Positions 51,337 to 60,680 of a stretch of 64,000 bases of DNA are shown one piece after another. The notes under the pieces were generated by a model. That model was not told where the DNA came from. It did no database searches and worked only from the letters and a program-made list of their open reading frames with translations. Positions within the stretch are counted from its first letter, which is position 1; each line of letters starts with the position of its first letter. Source of the stretch: Paenibacillus zeisoli (GTDB taxonomy: Bacteria > Bacillota > Bacilli > Paenibacillales > Paenibacillaceae); the NCBI RefSeq assembly GCF_003994465.1, contig NZ_RZNX01000002.1, positions 487,550-551,549 on the forward strand. Direction: 5' to 3'. The position numbers were made by a program, and so were the translations under genes.

Positions 51337-54300
51337 TTACTGCATCGTACTGAGCAGCGTCTTGATCTCGGGGTCAAGGTTCAGCATGTTTAGAACGACC
51401 TGAAGCGCCTCTGCCCGAGTTGACTTGCTCTTCGGATCGAAGTGTACCTTATCCTTCCCTTCGATAATCCCAGCTTCTGCCGCGGATTGAATGGCATCCT
51501 TGGCATAAGAGCTGCCCACATCCATAAAGTTGCCCTTCGAACTATCCCTTTTGGCATGATCCATATTGACCATACGAGCAATGATCACAATGATCTCCTC
51601 ACGAGAAATCGGCTTATCCGGCTGGAAGCTACCATCTCCGTAACCGCTAATTACGCCTGCGGCCGCAAATTGCTTGATTGCCTGGCTAGCCCAGTGGTTT
51701 CCAATATCACGCAGGTTCACCTGCTTAACCTCGCTTACATCGAAAATACGGGACAAAACCGTTACAAATTCTGCACGTGTAATCGATTCATTCGGTTTCA
51801 CTGTTTTATCCTCGTAGCCTTGAATGATATTCAGGCGAACCAACGTATCAATGGTCTTCTCCGCCCAATGCCCTTTGCTATCAGTCACTACCAAAGCGGA
51901 TGGATTACTCTTAGCTTCCTGTACATGAACTGCAATCTTCCGTACAACATCGGCTGCTTCCTTGACTACCTCACTCTTGAAAACTCCCTGCTGATTAGCA
52001 TGTTCGGTCGTGACCGGATCTGTGACTCCTTTATCTGGCGCCCCTTCACCAGGTGCTGCTGGTGCCGATACAACAGGACCTCCACCCGAGTTACTGCTGC
52101 CTGAGGAGTTGTCGCCCCCGCCAGCAGATGTAGGGGCAGCGTCTACCGTTACCGGTATATCAACATACTGGCCGCCATAGACGGCTTTGACCGAGGTAGA
52201 ACCCGCCGATTTCCCTGTAACCACACCATGTACAACAGATGCAATTTCTTCATCCTCAGATGACCATGATACCTTCGATGTAACGTCAGTTGTCGATTGG
52301 TTATTGTAATGAGCCGTAATTACAGGAGTTGCAGAAGCACCTGCTACTATGGCAACTGTCGTAGGATTCGCTGTTAGCATCGTCACAGAAGGTTCCTTCA
52401 CAACGGAAAGGGTATATACTGCGGATTCTCCGTTTTCCGACACAATGGTCAGGGACGTCCCTTCCGGGAAGGGCATCGGAACCAAACGACCAGAGGTTAT
52501 GGTCGTCATATTGTTGTCACGCGCTTCCACACCGGTATGCGTAAAGGTAAGCACTCCTTCAGTAGCAGAGTAACTGCTTGGAACGGTGATGGTGACTTTT
52601 TTTGCAGCCTCATCAATCACACCGGCATACCCATCCACAGCTAGAGTAAGCAGCTTGTTAGCTGAGGCTTCCGCTGGCCACTCCAGTACGGTTACAACAA
52701 AGTCCTTGGTTAGCTGAACCGAACCCCTCTGGATCGTAGCCGTAAGGGTTACCACCCTGTTACCTTGGCCAAATGCCGGGCGGCTGATCACTCCCGTGTC
52801 TGTCATTCGTTCCGGGGTGTCGGTAAGCCAGCTTACTGTCGTTCCTAATATACCATTCGTTGGAAGGCCCACGTTATGAGTTACGGCCTGGGCCGAATCG
52901 TTCAAGGCGTAGCTTAGTTTAAGAGCCTCTGCGGCCTCAGCTACAGCCTCGGCATCGCTCTGATTCAAGCGGAGGACCTTTAGCGTGAATGTCTTGGTGT
53001 CTGTAGCATTCCCTTTTACCACGGTAGCTGTCAGCTTAACCGTCACATCTCCAGTTGAATAGGAAGGTCTGACGACCTGACCGGCCGCATCCATGGTTTG
53101 CGGCTTGTCCGATTCCCAAGTCATCGTCGTACCGTTATCGCCCATGGCCGGAAGTGTAACGTCTTGGGTCACATGATCCTCATCTTCCAGATTGGCATAT
53201 CCAATCTCAAGATGTTGTAAAGCATTCGCGACGGCTTCCTCATCCGTCATCGTTATCGCTTTGGATACTAATGTGAAATCGGTGAGTCCCCGTGGCTTTA
53301 ACAAGAATGTTGTACCATCAATGGAACTTACACCGCTAATGTTCACTGTGTCACCCGCAGCGTAAGATTGCTCGAACACGGTTCTAGTCAACCCCGTACG
53401 TGCATCAACCCGAACCCTTGTCTGTGCATGGTTGGCATCTACTTCGTCGAAATCAAAAGAGCCGTCAGGTGAAACGCTTGTTATATTCTGTATCTTGACC
53501 TGATCGAATTGCACAAGCTGACCTTGGTTATTGGAATCGATACCCGCCACCACACTTGGGGTCGGTAGTACGCCTGTGCCTGTCTTTTGAATATAGTTAA
53601 TTGAAGTTAGCTCAAGCTGCCCATTATTCGTAGCCAGGTCACCACTAACCAACACCTTATCGCCCAGATTAAATCCCGCTGTGTTCTGTGAGATATACAT
53701 ACCACCCGTGTTGTCCTGCAGGTAGAAGGATTGTCCGCCAAAAATCCCCGGACTCGTCGTCACGACCCCTTCTATACTGACTGTGGTACGCTCCGGTTTG
53801 CTTCTAGCCTCAGCAATCAGACTAGTCTCCGGAATGTTCGGCGGTAAAGGCTGCGGCGTTGCCGTAGCACTTGCTGGCACCGTTTTAGTAGTCATTGAGG
53901 TAATGCCCGTCCGTACCCGAACATTAGCCGATGCCGGCGTTCCCTTTATTTTAACCCATACGTCTTTTTCAGCATGTCCTTTTGCATTGGCAGCTAAGGT
54001 GAAATTCCCGCTGTAAGCTGGCGTAATAGGATAAGTAACTCCACCGTCCATACTAATCATCCCTAGTTGTGCGCCACCCGATGGATTATAAAGGCCGAGG
54101 TTGACGTTAGTTAGGCTTGCGAAAGGTGCCAAATTATCAACGACAATCCGAATCTGGAACGCCTGCTCATTGGATGGGAGCGGGTTCTGTGAGATAAATG
54201 AATAGGTTGGATTCGTAACCGCTGTTATTGCTCCATAAGAGCCTGCCTTAAACGTAGTGGAATCGTACCATTTGTAGCCTGACACGGGCTGCGCCCAAGG

Positions 54301-55428
54301 TTCTGCTTGGGGTTCTACCGAGCTCGCTGGATCTTCCATCGGCAGAAGCGCTGTTGGCTGATCTAATTCAAGGGATGGATATTGGTCCAAACTTGTTATC
54401 ATACTTTCTTTAGTCGTTAACCAATCCATGACTTGGGTGAGATATGCCGCATCCTGTTCTTCTTTAAAGCCATCATAAGTCGTTTTGACCGCACCGTTCT
54501 CTTCCTTTAAATATTTTGGAGTTGCGTCCTCAACAGGAGAAGAGTCTCCGAGAAAAGCGGCTTTACCTGCACCTACCTTAGCGATCGCGGAGAATGGCCC
54601 TTCGGCGACTCCCCCTCCATTATAGACACCCTGATCTACTGCGCTTGCCCATTTATTATTGGTCAGTGGTACATAGACAAGGCCCTTGGCTTTCGTTGGA
54701 TCAAGAATAGCCAATGTTGAACCTGCATGCATCGCTACATTCGTGACACCCGCCGTAATGCCAAACGACTGATCCGGCGGAACAATAATATCTCCGGTTG
54801 TAATGTCCCCCAGAGCATTATAACGGAAGCGCACGCCAAAGTTTTGAGCCAGCCAATCTGAGCTTTCTACACCCTGCATCGCCGAAGATGCCGCCTCTTC
54901 CGCTGTCATTCCTTTCGCCGGATTATCCCACGCGCCGCGTCGATAACCGTTCATAACTTCCGAAGCATCCCAGCGGTTCTTATTCCGGTCTGCATTATAA
55001 TGATCAGCAATAAAGAATATACTACCGCCGTTCTGCACGTACTGAAGCATGGCGTCCTGCTCGGAGGTTTTATAAGGAATGTTGGCCTCGCCAATAACAA
55101 AAGCATCATACTGCTCAAGGTCACTAAGCGTAATGGGTGTTGCTTTGCGTAATTCTTTAACATAATATCCTTTGTTAGCCAAAGCATTGCCAAAGTCAGA
55201 GAATCCCCCATCGATGACCCAATCCGCATCGCCAGCCGTCTGGCCGTGGGTATTGTCGAATAATACCTTTTTACCGTTCGGAACACCTACCGGATTCACA
55301 ACCGGTGCCGGGTCCGCTGAACCCTCCGCATATATGACTGGAATCCCGACTGAAAAACCGGCTAAAACGGGCAGCGCGATCGTGGTGGCTAGCAATATAC
55401 TAAGTAGCCGATTCTTCAAATTAAACAC
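51337..55428 (-). CDS. Giant SLH-anchored multidomain surface protein
   Basis: A 1363-residue exported mosaic. The signal peptide is about 1-34. Residues about 50-345 form a DUF4350/ThuA-like (GATase-type) domain (VLFDNTHGQTAGDADW, FVIGEANIPYKTS, IFFIADHYNADRNKN). An Ig-like region follows (about 395-530), then an OB-fold domain as in YhcR-type nucleases (about 540-720; VEGVVTTSPGIFGGQSFYLQ, cited in part), two immunoglobulin-like repeats (TVSWLTDTPERM and TMTWESDKPQTM share a motif), a DUF5018-like unit, a Big_2 domain, a GGGDNSSGSSNSGGG linker and three SLH domains at the end. The start is GTG with AGGGGG six bases upstream. Enzymatic activity, if any, is unknown. Confidence 0.85.
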   Translation of the reverse strand: MFNLKNRLLSILLATTIALPVLAGFSVGIPVIYAEGSADPAPVVNPVGVPNGKKVLFDNTHGQTAGDADWVIDGGFSDFGNALANKGYYVKELRKATPITLSDLEQYDAFVIGEANIPYKTSEQDAMLQYVQNGGSIFFIADHYNADRNKNRWDASEVMNGYRRGAWDNPAKGMTAEEAASSAMQGVESSDWLAQNFGVRFRYNALGDITTGDIIVPPDQSFGITAGVTNVAMHAGSTLAILDPTKAKGLVYVPLTNNKWASAVDQGVYNGGGVAEGPFSAIAKVGAGKAAFLGDSSPVEDATPKYLKEENGAVKTTYDGFKEEQDAAYLTQVMDWLTTKESMITSLDQYPSLELDQPTALLPMEDPASSVEPQAEPWAQPVSGYKWYDSTTFKAGSYGAITAVTNPTYSFISQNPLPSNEQAFQIRIVVDNLAPFASLTNVNLGLYNPSGGAQLGMISMDGGVTYPITPAYSGNFTLAANAKGHAEKDVWVKIKGTPASANVRVRTGITSMTTKTVPASATATPQPLPPNIPETSLIAEARSKPERTTVSIEGVVTTSPGIFGGQSFYLQDNTGGMYISQNTAGFNLGDKVLVSGDLATNNGQLELTSINYIQKTGTGVLPTPSVVAGIDSNNQGQLVQFDQVKIQNITSVSPDGSFDFDEVDANHAQTRVRVDARTGLTRTVFEQSYAAGDTVNISGVSSIDGTTFLLKPRGLTDFTLVSKAITMTDEEAVANALQHLEIGYANLEDEDHVTQDVTLPAMGDNGTTMTWESDKPQTMDAAGQVVRPSYSTGDVTVKLTATVVKGNATDTKTFTLKVLRLNQSDAEAVAEAAEALKLSYALNDSAQAVTHNVGLPTNGILGTTVSWLTDTPERMTDTGVISRPAFGQGNRVVTLTATIQRGSVQLTKDFVVTVLEWPAEASANKLLTLAVDGYAGVIDEAAKKVTITVPSSYSATEGVLTFTHTGVEARDNNMTTITSGRLVPMPFPEGTSLTIVSENGESAVYTLSVVKEPSVTMLTANPTTVAIVAGASATPVITAHYNNQSTTDVTSKVSWSSEDEEIASVVHGVVTGKSAGSTSVKAVYGGQYVDIPVTVDAAPTSAGGGDNSSGSSNSGGGPVVSAPAAPGEGAPDKGVTDPVTTEHANQQGVFKSEVVKEAADVVRKIAVHVQEAKSNPSALVVTDSKGHWAEKTIDTLVRLNIIQGYEDKTVKPNESITRAEFVTVLSRIFDVSEVKQVNLRDIGNHWASQAIKQFAAAGVISGYGDGSFQPDKPISREEIIVIIARMVNMDHAKRDSSKGNFMDVGSSYAKDAIQSAAEAGIIEGKDKVHFDPKSKSTRAEALQVVLNMLNLDPEIKTLLSTMQ

Positions 55429-55594
55429 TATTAACCCCCTAATTTAGTCCATAATTCTTTGATAAATATTTCTAATTGAATAGTAGAAAACAAGTCGAAA
55501 TTTGTCGATAATTTCCTTTGCATAGTAAATCAGCATTTAATTAGTAACTAACTTGAGAGATTTACACGCTCCGAGGCCAAACAGAACGTCGTCA

Positions 55595-55848
55595 CACGGC
55601 ATCCCGGGAGGACAGCACGGATACATCAAAAAGATTGCCCCCCACCTGGTCGACAACACGCTGTATATCTCGGGACGCAGACGCTGGAGAATTTGAATGC
55701 CGTGTTACAAGTGTTCGGAGCGAAGAAGCATAATTAGGCTTACGTGGAGCTGTATCTGACGAATGCGCAGGGGCACGGGGAAACCGCGATCGGACTGTTC
55801 AAAAAGTATGTCTATGAGCATCGGCCGGCGGGGAACAAATTGGGGTGA
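55595..55848 (+). pseudogene. Decayed gene fragment, unknown family
   Basis: Protein-like sequence can be read only across a frameshift and a stop: HGIPGGQHGYIKKIAPHLVD, NTLYIS, then TQTLENLNAVLQVFGAKKHN, a stop, and in the same frame as the latter AYVELYLTNAQGHGETAIGL, FKKYVYEHRPAGNKLG. The pieces appear to be one ancestral C-terminal region. I do not recognise the family. The G+C content is higher than that of the flanks. Confidence 0.45.
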
Positions 55849-55913
55849 CTTACCTGGCATTTCCGGAACAGCGAGTAGAGATTCGGACTGTGGCGCATGT
55901 AGGCTAAGAACAA

Positions 55914-55946
55914 GAGAGGAGCTTCGCTTAAAGCGGAGCTCCTCTT
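55914..55946. terminator. Strong intrinsic terminator, bidirectional
   Basis: AGAGGAGCTTCGCTT pairs almost perfectly with AAGCGGAGCTCCTCT, followed by TTTT, in front of the stop of the ABC-F gene on the other strand. Confidence 0.85.
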
Positions 55947-55995
55947 TTCGAATATCCGATTGTTCTTCCCGAAACGTCTAAGCCTGTGTCGCATG

Positions 55996-57744
55996 CTAGA
56001 GCGCAGACAGCTGCTTGATCAATCCTTCCAGCTCGTCGACCAATCCTTTTGCAAGTTCGAAATCCGTATCTTTCAAAGCCGATTCGATTTGCATTTCGAC
56101 TGACTTTTTCTTTTGTTCAGTTTCTAAGTAGTCTTTATCGAAATGACTGGCATAGATCATCTGTCTGAATTTTCGCATACTCATTTTTCGAATGGTCTTA
56201 TTGTCAACGATCAGCACATAATCCATCCCGTTAACGACGGAATAGAAATCGTGCGAAACCATAACGATCGCACCTTTATAGTCGATGATGGCCTTTTCTA
56301 GCGCGATCTGTGTATAGATGTCTAAATGGCTCGTCGGTTCGTCAAGCAGCAGCAGGTTGGCTTGACTGGCCGCGACTTTTGCCAATTGCAGCATGTTTTT
56401 TTCTCCGCCGGACAACGATTCTATTTTTTGCTCCAGGATCTCTCCTTCGAAGCCGTAGTTCACCAGATACGCTCTGACCTCGTCATAAGTTTTGAATCCG
56501 GCGTCGATGAATTCATGCAGGATCGTATTCGAATCTTGCAGCGTTTCGCCTTGAAGCTGAGATAAGTAAGCCACTTTCGCATCCCTATGCACTTCGATCG
56601 ACTCATGATTGTTTCGGAAGATGTCCCGCAGCAAAGTCGTTTTCCCAGTGCCGTTCGGACCGATGATAGCGACTTTATCCATGGATTTGATCTCGAAGTT
56701 TACGTTTTGGAGCAGCAGCTCGTCGAAGGCCACGCTATAATTATCGACTTTTACGACAACAGCGTCTTCCATTTCATGCTCAATCCCGAAGCTGATATCC
56801 GGCTGCTTGATCTCGACGAACGGCGCTTTGATTCTGCGCGCTTCCAGTCTTTCTTGGAACTTCACTCTGGCTTTTAACGCTCGGCCTCTGGATGCTTCTG
56901 AATTATAAGTCGCGATCGTTCTGAGGTTGTCGATGATGTGATCGTATCGCTCGATCTCTTCTGCTTCAGCGACGGCAATCTCCTGCAGCTCGATTTTGGT
57001 CTGGAGCAGCGAGAAATGATATTCGATATAGCTTCCGTCAAACTCTTGAATTTCCGTATTTTCCAGGTGAATGATTTTGTTGAAGCAATGGTTTAGAAGA
57101 TAGCGATTGTGCGTCACAACCAACAGCATGCCTTTGTGGGAGTTGATCAATTTTTTGAGCGCGTTTAGATTTTCGAAGTCCAAAAATACATCGGGCTCGT
57201 CCATGATCATCAAGTCCGGATTGGTCAGCATTTCCTTCATGACTTGAATGAGTTTGAATTCCCCGCCGCTTAAGGAGGTTACGCTAACGTCTTTTAACTT
57301 TGCGAGATTGGCCAGATTCAGCTTCTTATGAATGCGGCTCTCGAAATCGTCCCCGCCCATCGATTCCAACGCGTCCAGAGCGAGTTGATATTTCTCCATC
57401 AGCGAATCCATATCCGATGTCGTCGCCATTTCGGCATAAATCCCGCCCAGCTTCTCTTGGATCTTGGTAAATTCCTCACTAATATATTCAAAAACGGTCA
57501 TTTCTTTCGCCGGATCCACCTGCGAGAACTGACTGACGTACCCGATTCGGCAGTTCGGATCGATCTCCAGCTTGCCGTCGAACAAATGCTTTTCCGGGTC
57601 CATCAGAATCTCGATCAGGGTGCTTTTCCCGCTGCCGCTTGTTCCGATAAAGGCGCAGTGCTGCCCTTCTTCGAGTGTAAACGAAATGTCGGTATACAGT
57701 TCTTTTTGTGGGAACGAGAAGGATAAGTGTTCAACTTTGATCAT
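55996..57744 (-). CDS. ABC-F family ATPase
   Basis: A 582-residue soluble protein with two nucleotide-binding domains and no membrane helices. Domain 1: Walker A GTSGSGKST, signature LSGGEF, Walker B LMIMDEPDVFLDF. Domain 2: Walker A GPNGTGKTT, LSGGEKNMLQ, and Walker B LLLLDEPTSHLD. The helical linker (about 240-310) is rich in charged residues as in the ribosome-inserting P-site tip. ABC-F proteins protect or tune ribosomes, and several give antibiotic resistance. The DEPD form in domain 1 is unusual. No ABC-F-linked leader peptide is evident. It stands alone between two terminators. Confidence 0.87.
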   Translation of the reverse strand: MIKVEHLSFSFPQKELYTDISFTLEEGQHCAFIGTSGSGKSTLIEILMDPEKHLFDGKLEIDPNCRIGYVSQFSQVDPAKEMTVFEYISEEFTKIQEKLGGIYAEMATTSDMDSLMEKYQLALDALESMGGDDFESRIHKKLNLANLAKLKDVSVTSLSGGEFKLIQVMKEMLTNPDLMIMDEPDVFLDFENLNALKKLINSHKGMLLVVTHNRYLLNHCFNKIIHLENTEIQEFDGSYIEYHFSLLQTKIELQEIAVAEAEEIERYDHIIDNLRTIATYNSEASRGRALKARVKFQERLEARRIKAPFVEIKQPDISFGIEHEMEDAVVVKVDNYSVAFDELLLQNVNFEIKSMDKVAIIGPNGTGKTTLLRDIFRNNHESIEVHRDAKVAYLSQLQGETLQDSNTILHEFIDAGFKTYDEVRAYLVNYGFEGEILEQKIESLSGGEKNMLQLAKVAASQANLLLLDEPTSHLDIYTQIALEKAIIDYKGAIVMVSHDFYSVVNGMDYVLIVDNKTIRKMSMRKFRQMIYASHFDKDYLETEQKKKSVEMQIESALKDTDFELAKGLVDELEGLIKQLSAL

Positions 57745-57938
57745 TTGTGTTACCTTTCTTGGTAGCTGAAATGGGGTTTATTAGAGGTACTGCAGAACAT
57801 GAATACGGAGTCTGCCGCACCTCAGATTAACACTGATTACAGCCAAATTCAATGCCTAGACCAAGACCCGTTTACGAGGATATTCGCTCAGCGCATGCGC
57901 TCCAAAAGTTTTCCAAATATCATCGACCGAAAAATCAA

Positions 57939-57969
57939 AAGGCAGCCGACCATTTAGGTCGGCTGCCTT
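57939..57969 (-). terminator. Intrinsic terminator of the SDR gene at 58032
   Basis: AAGGCAGCCGACC pairs perfectly with GGTCGGCTGCCTT around five bases. On the minus strand the hairpin is followed by TTGATTTTTC, 62 bases beyond the SDR stop. The flanking bases 57770-57938 show no gene. Confidence 0.88.
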
Positions 57970-58031
57970 CAGCTGTCTTCATTGAGATATCGTTTCACGT
58001 TAGCCTAAATGAATTATCGAACAATCTCGGT

Positions 58032-58832
58032 TTAAATCGTTTTAACCATATTTCCATCAATAACATAATCCGCCCCGGTAATCATTGAAGCTCGCTCCGA
58101 AGCAAGGAACACTGCAAGGTTCGCAATATCTTCGGCTTCGGCAAATTTCCCCAATGTTATACCAGCCATTTTAGGTAGCTCTTCAAAAACTTTTTCGGAA
58201 TCCATCGCTGCAACTGAACCGATTGTTTTGGCCATTCCGTTTTCAGGGTCTAGCCACAAAGGTGTTACTACCGGTCCAGGTGAGATCGAGTTAACTCTAA
58301 CATTACGAGGTCCGAACTCACCAGCCAGCACTTTCGTCAAATTATTAAGTGCCGCTTTGGTGGTGCCATAAATAGGCAATAACAATTCGGGCATTTGTGC
58401 ATTTACTGAAGAAATATTTACAATTGCACCCTCATTGTTCTTTAGGATATGCGGTAATGCTGCTTGAGTAAAACGAACAACGCTAAACAGGTTTAGATCA
58501 TAAAGTTGTTCCCATTCCTCATTTGGCGTAGCCAAAAATCCTTCTCCTCTTCTCTTGTCAACCGCCCCGATACTATTGATTAAAATGTCGACTCTGCCGA
58601 ACACCTCACCGAGTTTTTTAGAAAGTTCAACTGTATTGCGTTCCATAGTGACATCCATAGGTAGATGATTGACTGAATTTTCCTCAACAAGATCAGCCAA
58701 TTCCTCCGTTAATGTCCGACTTACCGCGACGACACTTGCCCCTTCCTCGATAAATTTCCGAACGATAGCGAGTCCAATTCCTTGACTTGCTCCGGTAACG
58801 ACAGCTACTTTGTTGGCTAATTTAAGATCCAT
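58032..58832 (-). CDS. SDR family oxidoreductase
   Basis: A 266-residue classical SDR. TGASQGIG (near residue 14) binds cofactor, the structural motif reads INSIGAV in place of NNAG, ISSVNAQ supplies the serine and YGTTKAA the Tyr-Lys pair. The ending ITGADYVIDGNMV is family-typical. It should be active. The leader contains GGAGGG. It stands alone upstream of csaA with 78 bases between. Confidence 0.85.
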   Translation of the reverse strand: MDLKLANKVAVVTGASQGIGLAIVRKFIEEGASVVAVSRTLTEELADLVEENSVNHLPMDVTMERNTVELSKKLGEVFGRVDILINSIGAVDKRRGEGFLATPNEEWEQLYDLNLFSVVRFTQAALPHILKNNEGAIVNISSVNAQMPELLLPIYGTTKAALNNLTKVLAGEFGPRNVRVNSISPGPVVTPLWLDPENGMAKTIGSVAAMDSEKVFEELPKMAGITLGKFAEAEDIANLAVFLASERASMITGADYVIDGNMVKTI

Positions 58833-58910
58833 GTTTACCCTCCTAAAGCTAACGCTTTTAAATTTTAAATCCCTTTATTTCCAGGCAATATTCCATTGAT
58901 GAACTTATTT

Positions 58911-59243
58911 TTACGCAATAGGAGTACCATTAGGTATTTCAGTATCTGGCTTTAATAGGATAACATCTCCCTTTTCCGGGACTCCTCCCAAGACTAATAC
59001 CTCCGATTTGAATCCCGCAATGCGCCGAGGAGGAAAATTGACGATTCCTATAATTTGCCTCCCTATAATTTCATCAACTTTGTATCGCTTAGTTATTTGT
59101 GCACTTGAGGATTTCATCCCGATCTCCGGTCCAAAGTCAATCTTCAGCTTTATCGCAGGGATCTTTGCTTCTTCAAAAAACTCCGCTTCCTTAATCGTTC
59201 CGACACGAATATCTAGTGCTGCAAAATCATCGATCGTTGCCAA
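58911..59243 (-). CDS. csaA: CsaA-type tRNA-binding-domain chaperone
   Basis: A 110-residue protein formed by a single OB-fold tRNA-binding domain: DDFAALDIRVGTIKEAEFFE, then KLKIDFGPEIGMKSSSAQIT and GRQIIGIVNFPPRRIAGF are the CsaA signatures. B. subtilis CsaA is a dimeric export chaperone that interacts with SecA and preproteins. Length and motifs fit. GGAGGAGG precedes the ATG. Neighbours show no export genes. Confidence 0.9.
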   Translation of the reverse strand: MATIDDFAALDIRVGTIKEAEFFEEAKIPAIKLKIDFGPEIGMKSSSAQITKRYKVDEIIGRQIIGIVNFPPRRIAGFKSEVLVLGGVPEKGDVILLKPDTEIPNGTPIA

Positions 59244-59287
59244 CGTTTGCCTCCTCCACTAAGTCTCTTACCTCTCGGTGTTGCATT

Positions 59288-59611
59288 TTACAGCGCTGGG
59301 CGGAACGGCTGCAGGAGTCGAATCCCTTCCTCAATGGATCCCTCCATCAGTTCTAAGAGCTGGGGCACCAGTTCCTGCATCCGCGGGGCGCTCAGGTGCC
59401 GATCGAGGGCATCCCGGTTCTCCCAACGCTCGTAGATGATGAATGTGCCAGGCTGGCCTTCTACCTCGTGAGCCTCATAGTCAATGTTGCCCAGGTCGTT
59501 GCGTGACGGGGTGACAGCAGCAGTCATAAATGCTTTCATCTCGGCCTCTCTCCCTGCCTTAGCTCTCGCCTCCCAGAGTACAGTAACGTAACGGTTCTTC
59601 GTATCATTCAT
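59288..59611 (-). CDS. Antibiotic-biosynthesis-monooxygenase-fold protein
   Basis: A 107-residue ABM-domain protein: VTVLWEARAKAGREAEMKAF, then IDYEAHEVEGQPGTFIIYER and WENRDALDRHLSAPRMQEL, the YgiN/LsrG-like pattern. Members act as cofactor-free monooxygenases on quinones or simply as dimers with unknown substrates. ATG 59611 has AGGAGG seven bases upstream. It follows a short ORF and the SDR gene on the same strand, so it may be part of the TATAGCA-controlled group. Confidence 0.83.
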   Translation of the reverse strand: MNDTKNRYVTVLWEARAKAGREAEMKAFMTAAVTPSRNDLGNIDYEAHEVEGQPGTFIIYERWENRDALDRHLSAPRMQELVPQLLELMEGSIEEGIRLLQPFRPAL

Positions 59612-59630
59612 GTTAATTCCTCCTAAATTA

Positions 59631-59783
59631 TTAATATTTCGTTCCAAAAGAACGATTAAAGCCTTGGCCTGCTAGAACATCTTGACGAACTACATCTAAA
59701 CGGCGTCTTTGGTATTCACTCAAAGCATTTATTATCGAATTCGGATACACGGTCCTTAATCGCGATTTGCACAATGGCATCAT
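59631..59783 (-). CDS. Possible 50-residue protein
   Basis: A frame of 50 codons starts at ATG 59783, eight bases after GGAG inside the end of the upstream SDR gene, and ends 19 bases before the ABM start. Its C-terminal half is very protein-like: LSEYQRRRLDVVRQDVLAGQ, then GFNRSFGTKY. It may be a small real gene linking SDR and ABM, or the tail of a lost gene. No family recognised. Confidence 0.4.
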   Translation of the reverse strand: MMPLCKSRLRTVYPNSIINALSEYQRRRLDVVRQDVLAGQGFNRSFGTKY

Positions 59784-59797
59784 CTTCTTTGCTCCAA

Positions 59798-60649
59798 TTA
59801 CTGCAGCTTCATCTGGCTGCGTAGCATCCGATCAAGGAGTTTGTCTGGGAGAATACGGACCAGTCGGGTCAGCAGTGCGGAATCGCGACCGACTGTATAG
59901 CGGGTGCGCGGCTTACTTACGTGGATGGCTCGTGAAACCACATCTGCCACTTTCTCGGGGCGGATACCGTCCGTTGCCCACGTTTCAGCCTGAGCCTTCA
60001 CGGCATCAAAAAGACGATCATGGCGTCTGTGCTGGTCCGGCGTCATCAATTTGGCCAGCCGCTCCGCCGTCGTAATCCCTTGCTCCGACAGGCCCGTGCT
60101 GACACCACCCGGAGTGATCATGATTACCTTGAGGCCAAACGAGGACATCTCCCTGCGAAGACTGTCATTGATCGCTTCCATAGCATACTTTGCAGCCGAA
60201 TAAATTCCGAAACCGGGCATAGAGACCTTGCCGCCAAGCGAACCGATATTGACCACGCGCCCGCCGCTGTTCAGCAATGCCGGGGTAAGCGCCTGAATAA
60301 CCGCGACCTGCCCGATCACGCTGACTTCGATCTGGCGGCGAAATTCATCAAGCGGAACCATCTCAAGAGGTGCATTAACGGCGATGCCGGCATTGTTGAC
60401 CACGGCCCGCAAGGGACGACCAAGCGGATCTTGCTCCACCTGTTCGGCCAGCGCCTTCAGTGTGTCAATATTGGTAACATCGACGATCACCGGTTCGATA
60501 TTTTGGCGTTTAATCTTGTCGGCGTCTTCCTGGCGACGAACCCCCGCCAACACGTGAAATCCTTCAGCGGCGAGCTGCTCCGCAGTAGCCCTGCCGATGC
60601 CGCTGGACGTACCCGTTACGACAACCAGCTCTTGAGTTTTAAATGACAT
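59798..60649 (-). CDS. SDR family oxidoreductase under TATAGCA control
   Basis: A 283-residue SDR with a C-terminal extension. VVTGTSSGIGRAT binds cofactor, VNNAGIAV follows, and NIGSLGG with GIYSAAKYAME supplies Ser, Tyr and Lys. The late YTVGRDSALLTRL is typical of the group. ATG 60649 has AGGAGGG seven bases upstream; an upstream frame to 60688 enters the operators. Three TATAGCASTGCTATA-type operators lie in front of it and a fourth in front of the TetR gene at 60945. Substrate unknown. Confidence 0.86.
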   Translation of the reverse strand: MSFKTQELVVVTGTSSGIGRATAEQLAAEGFHVLAGVRRQEDADKIKRQNIEPVIVDVTNIDTLKALAEQVEQDPLGRPLRAVVNNAGIAVNAPLEMVPLDEFRRQIEVSVIGQVAVIQALTPALLNSGGRVVNIGSLGGKVSMPGFGIYSAAKYAMEAINDSLRREMSSFGLKVIMITPGGVSTGLSEQGITTAERLAKLMTPDQHRRHDRLFDAVKAQAETWATDGIRPEKVADVVSRAIHVSKPRTRYTVGRDSALLTRLVRILPDKLLDRMLRSQMKLQ

Positions 60650-60680
60650 AGTAACCCTCCTAGGTTTGATAAGATCACTG

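Larger units (their letters stand above)
55429..55995. other. Intergenic region with promoter and decayed gene
   Basis: The left 130 bases are AT-rich and probably hold the promoter of the large SLH gene (minus strand). The rest contains a broken gene at 55595-55848 and a strong terminator at 55914. No other feature is seen. Confidence 0.5.

Noticed and set aside
51442-52104. 220-codon plus-strand ORF opposite the SLH domains
   Set aside because: Complement of the triple SLH region of the large surface protein; no start signal.
57852-58088. Plus-strand ORF beside the SDR at 58032
   Set aside because: It passes through a perfect terminator hairpin and the end of the SDR on the other strand; no recognisable product.
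60020-60646. 208-codon plus-strand ORF opposite the SDR gene
   Set aside because: Shadow of the SDR, which keeps its cofactor and catalytic motifs.
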